DNA of 14,277 bases from Gaeumannomyces sp. JS-464 (taxonomy: Eukaryota > Ascomycota > Sordariomycetes > Magnaporthales > Magnaporthaceae): the NCBI GenBank assembly GCA_002197995.1, contig NGZR01000030.1, positions 1 through 14,277 on the forward strand, given 5' to 3'. The notes below the pieces were generated by a model. It saw nothing but the letters and a program-made list of their open reading frames with translations. It was not told where the DNA came from and searched no databases. Position numbers and translations under genes: made by a program. Below, piece after piece: positions 10,055 through 14,277 of the stretch (the stretch's first letter is position 1; each line of letters begins with the position of its first letter).

Positions 10055-10216
10055 TTAGCAAGCCTCCCGATCGGCTTTTTCCCGCTTAATACGCTTTAAC
10101 TTTTTTATAGCGTTAATATTACGACGGATTGCACGCTTTTTTTTAAACCATGTTTTTTTTAATTTTCGCAAACGTTCGAGTTTATTATTTAAAGCGCGGC
10201 GTTTTTTGTTTATCAT
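10055..10216 (-). other. 53-residue basic coiled-coil-like frame, unidentified
   Basis: The minus strand has ATG (10214-10216) to TAA (10055-10057) with no internal stop, in DNA where stops are frequent. The product is almost entirely Lys, Arg, Leu, Ile and Asn (for example KLERLRKLKKTWFKKKRAIR) with Leu/Ile at helix-like spacing. This is consistent with a basic coiled coil such as those at transposase or regulator termini. Part of the Lys excess may come from RIP (Glu to Lys), so the original may have been a charged Glu/Arg coiled coil. It may be a fragment of a larger protein whose other parts are lost. Family not recognised. Confidence 0.3.
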
Positions 10217-10261
10217 TTTAATTTTTGCTTTTATTTGCTAGTATTAAAAACTAATAAAACG

Positions 10262-10620
10262 AAGCTTAAACAAAGGACCCAAAATATCGCAGCTTATGCG
10301 ATTTCGATTAAAGCACTCCACGCACCGAAAGGAGCTTTAAGGAAAAGCTTCGCACTTTTTCGCGCTTTAAAACCTCGTAATAAAAAAAGCAAAAAAGCAT
10401 TTCGACAGTAAAAAAACGACTTAAACAAGCAGGTCCTTGCGCTAAAGCTTTTTTTCGCAAAAGGACGTTTTCGCACCCGACTAAACATTTTATTAAAGCA
10501 AAATGGAAATAGGAAATGGTAAAAAAGGAAAGTATTTACCATTAACAAAAAGCGGGGCGACAAAACGTGGCCAAAAGGACTTAGCTTAAAAGGGGAAACC
10601 TAATATTACAACCAGCATAT
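10262..10620 (+). other. basic protein-like relic with few stops, unidentified
   Basis: From 10262 the plus frame is open for 49 codons to a TAA at 10409-10411. It then continues through isolated stops with Lys/Arg-rich text (for example KRGDKTWPKGLSLKGE near 10540-10590). The general character recalls the basic tails of pogo/Fot-type fungal transposases, but this is only a resemblance, and no catalytic region is present nearby. The opposite strand also has an 89-codon frame (10294-10563) rich in Phe and Leu, which reads as an antisense shadow. The call is an eroded element fragment of unknown family. Confidence 0.2.
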
Positions 10621-10704
10621 AAGCCTTAAAGCAGTAGGATAAAAAGGGCCCCAAATGGTACCTTTGCCCCGCTTTAAATACGTGGGATTACGTAACCTTA
10701 CGCA

Positions 10705-10821
10705 GGATTTATAAATTTGTAAGCAAAGCGATAAATCCAAAAGGGATTTGTAAATTTATAAGCAAAGCGACAAATTTAAAAAGGATTTGTGGATTTGTAA
10801 ACAAAGCGATAAATTTAAAAA
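10705..10821 (+). repeat. three 39-bp tandem subrepeats, left arm
   Basis: Units start at 10705, 10744 and 10783, each beginning GGATTTRT and containing AAGCAAAGCGAYAAAT. Spacing is exactly 39 bp. Each is the inverse counterpart of the right-arm units at 11395-11500. Confidence 0.8.
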
Positions 10822-10843
10822 CTACTAAGGTAAAAACGGCGTA

Positions 10844-10852
10844 TATATAAAG
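10844..10852 (+). promoter_or_regulatory. inward TATA-like box, left arm
   Basis: TATATAAAG is followed six bases on by GGATTT within AATGGATTT. The same arrangement occurs on the minus strand in the right arm (CTTTATATA at 11361-11369), so it survives in both arms. Promoter activity is inferred only from the motif and its conservation. Confidence 0.3.
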
Positions 10853-10942
10853 AATGGATTTCCTTTTGTTTCAGGTAATTTTAAAGCTTCGGCATTAGTT
10901 AAACTAAGTTAGCTCCCAGGCATCCCCTAAGGCAAGCAATTA

Positions 10943-11266
10943 GATTGTCCTTTTAAGTCACGTGTTCCCCTGTTTACCAAAACCAGCGATACTGTCCTTT
11001 CCACCCCCGAGGTGCCCTACCCTAAAAGCAAACCCCTAATTGTAACAAAATCCAACCTGGTTAAGTAAGCTTGCCTAGTTACGTGCTTTACTTCTCGAGG
11101 GTGCGGGGCATCCCTCGGGCCCTCCCTTTTACGCAGTTTTAAGGCCTGCACGCTGGTCGTATTAATAAGCTTTTGCTTTTAAAGTAGGACATTTAGGAAA
11201 AGTGCTTAAACAATACGTTTATTAAAAAGCTTTTAACGAAACTGGGTAATTTAGTAACAGTAGTTT
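10943..11266. other. unique centre of the foldback-like element
   Basis: These 324 bp lie between the inverted arms and do not pair with each other overall. They contain CACGTG (10959-10964) and a strong dyad, CGAGGG (11096-11101) with CCCTCG (11112-11117). Composition is intermediate between the AT block and the right side. No frame of note and no recognisable RNA gene. Confidence 0.5.
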
Positions 11267-11360
11267 AATTGCTTGCCCAAAGGGGTGCTTTAAAGCTAAC
11301 TTAGGTTAACTAATGCTAAAGCCTTAGTTAAAACTACCTAGGACAGTAGCAAATCCATCC

Positions 11361-11369
11361 CTTTATATA
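11361..11369 (-). promoter_or_regulatory. inward TATA-like box, right arm
   Basis: CTTTATATA on plus is TATATAAAG on minus, followed on minus by GGGATGGATTT. It mirrors the left-arm box at 10844-10852. Function is inferred only from the motif and the mirror position. Confidence 0.3.
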
Positions 11370-11394
11370 CTCGTCTGCCTTTGCCTTGTGTTTT

Positions 11395-11500
11395 TTGGAT
11401 TTTGTTGCTCTGCTACAAATCCACAAATCCTTGGATCTGTTGCTTTGTTACAAATCCACAAATCTTTGGATTTGTTGCTCTGTCACAGATCTACAGATCC
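11395..11500 (-). repeat. three tandem subrepeats of about 35 bp, right arm
   Basis: Units occupy 11395-11430 (36 bp), 11431-11465 and 11466-11500 (35 bp each), each beginning TTGGATYTGTTGCTYTG. Within each unit GGATYTGT and ACARATCC form an internal dyad, so every unit could fold on its own as well as with the other arm. Confidence 0.85.
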
Positions 11501-11581
11501 TGCTCAGGTAAGCCACCGGACCACGTAACCCCGTGGGAGCGGGGTGGGGGTGCAGCGTCCCAGGCCATCCGGCCCTTGCCC

Positions 11582-11613
11582 CGCTTTCTGCCCACGTTTC
11601 CGGTCGTAACAAG
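11582..11613. repeat. diverged inverted repeat, copy 1 (ends GGTCGTAACA)
   Basis: This 32-bp segment is the inverse of 12021-12052, with 21 of 32 positions identical. Ten of the 11 differences are transitions. The shared 10-bp core GGTCGTAACA / TGTTACGACC resembles the TG...CA ends of gypsy LTRs. The orientation here is end-then-start, so the two copies do not bound a single LTR. Confidence 0.4.
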
Positions 11614-11634
11614 GAGGCCCAGGCGGCGGGCCAA

Positions 11635-11742
11635 GGCGACGGAAAAAAAAAAGGCCAAAGCGAAGGAGGGGGGCTAAGGCGGCGGGAAAAGGAGGCCAAG
11701 GCGGGGAAAAGGAGGCCAAGGCGGCGGGAAAAGGAGGCCAAG
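11635..11742 (+). repeat. purine-rich minisatellite
   Basis: Units of GCGGCGGGAAAAGGAGGCCA plus AG (22 bp) occupy 11679-11700 and 11721-11742. A 20-bp variant lies at 11701-11720, and a degenerate unit with an A-run at 11635-11660. The plus strand is almost all G and A. Open frames across this tract on both strands (11381-11916) are products of the repeat and high GC, not genes. Confidence 0.8.
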
Positions 11743-12020
11743 GCGGCGGCCCCCCGCCAGTACCCACATCGAACTTTTGAGATGGTTGGGGAGGCCACGG
11801 CCGCGACTGCGGCATTTTGGCGACGAGGATCGGTCCGTTATGTAATTGTACTTCGTTCCGGGCCCCTTTTTACCACAGGGGTCACCCTCGTGACTGCCCT
11901 TGCTGCATGTTATTAAAAGTCTGCGAATCTCGCTGAATCGCGGGACTCGTGTTGCTAATCTTATGGAAACACTAAGTTGTAAGTTGCTGCCCGGAGTTGG
12001 AGGATCGCCAGGAGACCCGA

Positions 12021-12052
12021 CCTGTTACGACCAAGGCTGCAAGCAAAAAGCG
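12021..12052. repeat. diverged inverted repeat, copy 2 (TGTTACGACC core)
   Basis: Partner of 11582-11613. TGTTACGACC at 12023-12032 resembles the first bases of many Ty3/gypsy LTRs. No matching LTR end was found downstream in a sensible distance. Confidence 0.4.
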
Positions 12053-12374
12053 TGGAGGCCAACAGGCAGAAAAGGGGAAAGGCTGTCGCCGCCATCTGGT
12101 TTGAGGTACCCGTGGCTTGTATATTTAGTGGCTTAACGCAGTGTGGCGCGAAGTCCCCAAGGCATTTCCCTGCCACCCTGCTCACCCGGACCAATTGTAT
12201 GGAGCGAAGCTGACAGCAACGGAAAGAGCGCCCACTTGCCGAAAAGGGGAAAGAAGTTGCTGGGACAGGGAATGAACATTGAACCAACCACCCAGGTTTC
12301 CCGCCTTGAAAAACACGTTTTCGTTCCGGCCAAAATTAAACCGGCGGCTTATTTTTCCACATCCGTTTTGGGTT

Positions 12375-12394
12375 TTTGGTTTGGTTTGGTTTGG
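12375..12394 (+). repeat. (TTTGG)4 microsatellite
   Basis: Four perfect TTTGG units, flanked by GGGTT on the left and TTTATT on the right. This is not the usual fungal telomere unit. Confidence 0.85.
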
Positions 12395-12776
12395 TTTATT
12401 TAACGTCTGTACCGAGTTTGCCTTACTCTAGCCTCCCTAAGGGCATAAAACGTGCTAGCGACTACCAGATGTTCTAGATACAGGTTTAGCCCACGACTGC
12501 TGTCACGGTAGCTAGCAAAACAAGCCTATCGGCTGACTCGTGTCGGTTTTAAGCACTTGCATAATAGGCCGCATCCCGAGGCCCCTAACTGGCGGGCCGG
12601 TTTTCGGTGGCAGTGGTACGGGGTGCCTGAAGGCACTGCTTAAGATGGCAGATGAAAAGAATGCAAACTGGCCGCTACGCAGCTATAGTAAGACCGGTGC
12701 ATTTTGACCAGATTCGTCATAGGAGACACCCCTGAGGAGCCTTCTAGTTTGACAAAGGGAAGTTGGTAAAAGAGGG

Positions 12777-13286
12777 TTAGGTATTGCAAAGTAAAAGTGC
12801 ATGCAGTAGACCGTTTGGATTGATTTTTACCTCTAAGGAATTAGTATGAGAGGCTGTTGAGGGTGGGAAACCTTCGGGCTCTATTATACAAAGAGTGCAC
12901 GGTAAGGATATCGAGGCCGACGAGGGTGGGTTATAACGGGCACCGGGGTCCTGTAACACGGCTTTGCCGGTAGATCCCCCGCAGAGACCCGCTCCTTTGG
13001 ACATTAGGCATATATGCCTGTGACTTCGGCAAATCGGGCAAAATGACCCGGGGACGCTAAAAGACGGTACCAGTAAGCCAGCCGATCCCGCTCCGGAGAA
13101 GGGCCGGCCACAGGCCAAAGGTGTCGCTTCGACCACGTTCTTGTGCAAAAGACCGGGTGTGAAGGGGATTTGTTGCAGCCGCATTTGCAGGGACCATAGT
13201 GTGTATGGTTGAACTTGACGTGGTACCATTTGAAGTCTCCATGTGTTACAAGGGTGCAATGCAGACTTGAGAGGGATTGATCTCAT
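12777..13286 (-). CDS. hypothetical protein, 169 residues, doubtful
   Basis: The frame runs from an ATG at 13284-13286 on the minus strand with no stop for 169 codons, and is open about nine codons further upstream. It is the longest frame in the window and lies in DNA of ordinary composition. No signal peptide, membrane segment or known domain is apparent. The text is rich in Pro, Ser, Leu and Cys, with one Cys/His cluster (CPICRSHRHIC, around residues 83-93) that is too short to call a zinc finger. Splice signals were not resolved. It could be a real small gene, an exon, or a chance frame. I do not recognise it. Confidence 0.25.
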   Translation of the reverse strand: MRSIPLKSALHPCNTWRLQMVPRQVQPYTLWSLQMRLQQIPFTPGLLHKNVVEATPLACGRPFSGAGSAGLLVPSFSVPGSFCPICRSHRHICLMSKGAGLCGGSTGKAVLQDPGARYNPPSSASISLPCTLCIIEPEGFPPSTASHTNSLEVKINPNGLLHALLLCNT

Positions 13287-13911
13287 TGATGATGCTAATA
13301 ATCTTTCATGGCCTCAAGAGATGCTTGAGGGGACAGATTCCCTCAAGGGATCCCTGTCGACAAAAACAACTTGATCAATGCAGACGTTTGCCCGCAGGGT
13401 GCATGTTTTACCGTGCGAATGAAGTTCCGGGTACCCACACGACCTTGACAAGCTCCTCGAAGCCTTGCATGTAACAGTCGCAGTGCACGAGCATCACGGT
13501 TTGGAGCGGTACGAAGACAGTGCGCCTTTGGCAGAAACGACCGAATCGGATCGCATCCGCCTGTGGACGTAGGCCTGTGCTTTCGCCTGGGTGGCAGCGA
13601 TCCCTTCAAGCGCCGTCAGGCGCCCGACCGCCGATCCCACCCTGGCAGCCAATAAAAACGTTTTTTTTTTCGGTACTTCCAGCGTCGCCGGATTTAGCCC
13701 GCGGAACAAGTACCCGCAGCAGCCGTTACAAAGGGGTAAGCGCGTTACAAGTGCTTGGATCCGTAGGTTCGGGAACAGCCTTAACTGGCTGATATAGCGG
13801 CTCCATTTTGCGCGTGTCTTCAGCTAACGCAGGCGAAATCACCGCAAAAATCGCGTAGGGCAAACTCCGGCGTGCTCCCGCACGACGTACCCCTCGAGCC
13901 ACAACAACAAC
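13287..13911. other. GC-normal stretch, no supported gene
   Basis: Several short overlapping frames on both strands have no recognisable content. A small dyad CCTCAAG/CTTGAGG (about 13312-13330) is followed by a second CCCTCAAGGG palindrome. A T-run lies near 13660-13670. The repeated CGTTACAA at about 13726-13752 is short. Confidence 0.5.
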
Positions 13912-14277
13912 ATGGGGTGCGACCGCAGATCAATTGCCTATTTGAGAGGTCTCGCACCTGACGGCACTCAAGGGGATAGGCTCGTTCGTTTACTGCCGTT
14001 AAGTGGCGGGGGGTATCTCCGTTGCAGCGAGGCCTGCTCCTGCTCCTGCTGCGGTTGTCCCAATGGGGGGTGGCTGCCGTCTGGGTCGTTCATCGCAGCC
14101 GTGACGGGTTTGGAGGCGCCGGCGCATACCGTGCTGATGCTAGCGCCGAGACGGCCCTCGTCGCTGCTGTTACTGTCCCTCTTGCTGGAGGTTGCGGTAT
14201 TGCCGCGAGTCGTCGCGCCATCTTCTTCTGGTGTTCGGTGTCCGCTGGCTCACCTTGGCAAACCTTGCCAGCTCAAC
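13912..14277 (+). CDS. open frame running off the right edge, hypothetical, doubtful
   Basis: ATG at 13912-13914 in a favourable context (A at -3, G at +4, after a CAACAACAA run) opens 122 codons with no stop to the window end. The text includes a Cys-rich patch (CSEACSCSCCGC, about residues 46-57) and a Leu-rich stretch (SLLLLSLLLEVAVL). No family is recognised. The Cys and Leu runs are what GCTCCT repeats give in this frame, while the opposite strand reads the same bases as a Gln/Glu/Pro/Ser-rich segment. At most one of the two is likely to be coding. Confidence 0.2.
   Translation, partial: MGCDRRSIAYLRGLAPDGTQGDRLVRLLPLSGGGYLRCSEACSCSCCGCPNGGWLPSGSFIAAVTGLEAPAHTVLMLAPRRPSSLLLLSLLLEVAVLPRVVAPSSSGVRCPLAHLGKPCQLN
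13968..14249 (-). other. alternative minus-strand open frame at right edge
   Basis: 93 codons are open between an upstream TGA (14250-14252) and the TGA at 13968-13970. The text is Ser/Thr/Glu/Gln/Pro-rich (for example SSKRDSNSSDEGRLGAS, then QPQQEQEQASLQRRY), which looks like a disordered segment of a eukaryotic protein. There is no early Met, so it would need an upstream exon; a GTGAGC donor-like site lies near 14253-14258 on this strand. It overlaps the plus-strand frame, and by composition I slightly prefer this strand. Family unknown. Confidence 0.22.

Larger units (their letters stand above)
10667..10942 (+). repeat. left inverted arm of the foldback-like element
   Basis: The arm runs from CCCCGC through three 39-bp subrepeats, a TATATAAAG box, and GGCATTAGTTAAACTAAG to GGCAAGCAATTA. 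It aligns end to end with the reverse complement of 11267-11544. Compared with that arm it has many more A and T, with both G-to-A and C-to-T differences, as RIP acting on both strands would leave. Confidence 0.7.
10667..11544. mobile_element. foldback / long terminal-inverted-repeat element, non-autonomous
   Basis: Two long inverted arms, 10667-10942 and 11267-11544 (276 and 278 bp), flank a 324-bp centre. The ends match (CCCCGC at 10667 against GCGGGG ending at 11544), as do interior blocks: three tandem subrepeats per arm, a TATA-like box, GGCATTAGTTAAACTAAGTTAG-type sequence, and the inner end GGCAAGCAATTA. The centre shows no transposase and no long frame, so the element would depend on another source for movement. 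Foldback elements and Mutator-like MITEs have this plan: long arms with internal tandem repeats. No clear target-site duplication is visible; flanks are ...ACCTTT before and TGGGGG after. The left arm is AT-converted, the right arm much less. Confidence 0.7.
11267..11544 (-). repeat. right inverted arm of the foldback-like element
   Basis: This is the reverse-complement partner of 10667-10942, ending GCGGGG at 11539-11544. It keeps more C and G than the left arm and is probably closer to the original sequence. It contains the minus-strand TATA-like box (11361-11369) and three tandem subrepeats. Confidence 0.7.
11751..12776. other. GC-normal sequence without a supported gene
   Basis: No frame here has convincing protein character or a recognisable domain. 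Small features are a 13-bp direct repeat GAAAAGGGGAAAG (12069-12081 and 12241-12253), an inverted-repeat copy at 12021-12052 and a TTTGG microsatellite at 12375-12394. Composition differs sharply from the AT block to the left. It may be host intergenic DNA or old degraded element. Confidence 0.5.

Noticed and set aside
10294..10563. 89-codon minus-strand frame rich in Phe, Leu and Arg
   Set aside because: Looks like the complement of a Lys-rich AT stretch; no domain, and the plus strand reads more like an eroded protein.
10705..11500. Regularly spaced repeats as a CRISPR array
   Set aside because: Units are contiguous without unique spacers, are in inverted arms, and the context is eukaryotic.
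11381..11916. Several overlapping frames of 98-127 codons on both strands
   Set aside because: They cross the foldback arm and purine minisatellite; low-complexity translations on both strands come from repeats and high GC.
12375..12394. TTTGG repeats as a telomere relic
   Set aside because: Fungal telomeres normally use TTAGGG; four units of a different pentamer fit a simple microsatellite.
11900..12403. Frames of 66-108 codons on both strands
   Set aside because: Mutually overlapping, no recognisable motif, and no preferred strand.
13244..13476. Possible 233-bp solo LTR bounded by TGTTACA and TGTAACA
   Set aside because: Flanking 5-bp sequences (CCATG and GTCGC) are not a target duplication, there is no internal LTR signal, and 7-bp ends can occur by chance.
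13758..13783. GGTTCGGGAAC as a tRNA B-box
   Set aside because: No matching A-box, acceptor stem or cloverleaf upstream.

Overview
The window looks like filamentous ascomycete (Pezizomycotina-type) DNA. It joins a long AT-rich block of dead retrotransposons (about 1-10,660) to a GC-normal stretch (about 11,500-14,277) with little recognisable coding content. The AT block carries the pattern expected of repeat-induced point mutation (RIP). Former Gln and Trp codons are now TAA or TAG, Asp/Glu codons have become Asn/Lys, and TpA steps are very frequent. Two retroelements can still be read through the stops from conserved protein motifs. The organism assignment is inferred from this pattern and from element families typical of fungi; no host gene identifies the species.

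Positions 1-4255 (+) hold a Ty1/copia-type element entered inside gag. Its order is gag with a zinc-knuckle-like motif, aspartic protease (DTGA), integrase, reverse transcriptase, RNase H, with integrase before RT as in copia. Both integrase catalytic aspartates and all three RT catalytic aspartates read as Asn. Positions 4256-5940 are AT-rich and unidentified. They hold a Lys/Arg-rich minus-strand open frame, a nested hairpin, an unusually intact GC-richer open frame at 5560-5769 and an imperfect palindrome. Positions 5940-9850 (+) hold a Ty3/gypsy chromovirus: RT, RNase H, integrase and a C-terminal chromodomain. It is also disabled at catalytic sites and carries a probable frameshift inside RT. 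Its gag and protease are too eroded to define, and no LTR pair was found by eye for either element.

Positions 10,055-10,620 hold two short unassigned relics: a basic coiled-coil-like frame on minus and a basic frame on plus.

Positions 10,667-11,544 form the most distinctive structure. Two inverted arms of about 276 and 278 bp flank a 324-bp centre. Each arm contains three tandem subrepeats (39 bp left, about 35 bp right), an inward-pointing TATA-like box, and matching ends (CCCCGC/GCGGGG). It resembles a foldback or long-TIR non-autonomous DNA element. The left arm is heavily AT-converted and the right arm much less so, so the RIP boundary falls inside this one element.

Positions 11,545-14,277 are GC-normal. 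They hold a purine-rich minisatellite, a diverged inverted repeat whose core looks like LTR ends, a short TTTGG microsatellite, a 169-codon minus-strand frame of unknown worth (12,777-13,286), and two overlapping open frames at the right edge. I recognise no host protein family here, and I found no tRNA, rRNA or CRISPR array.
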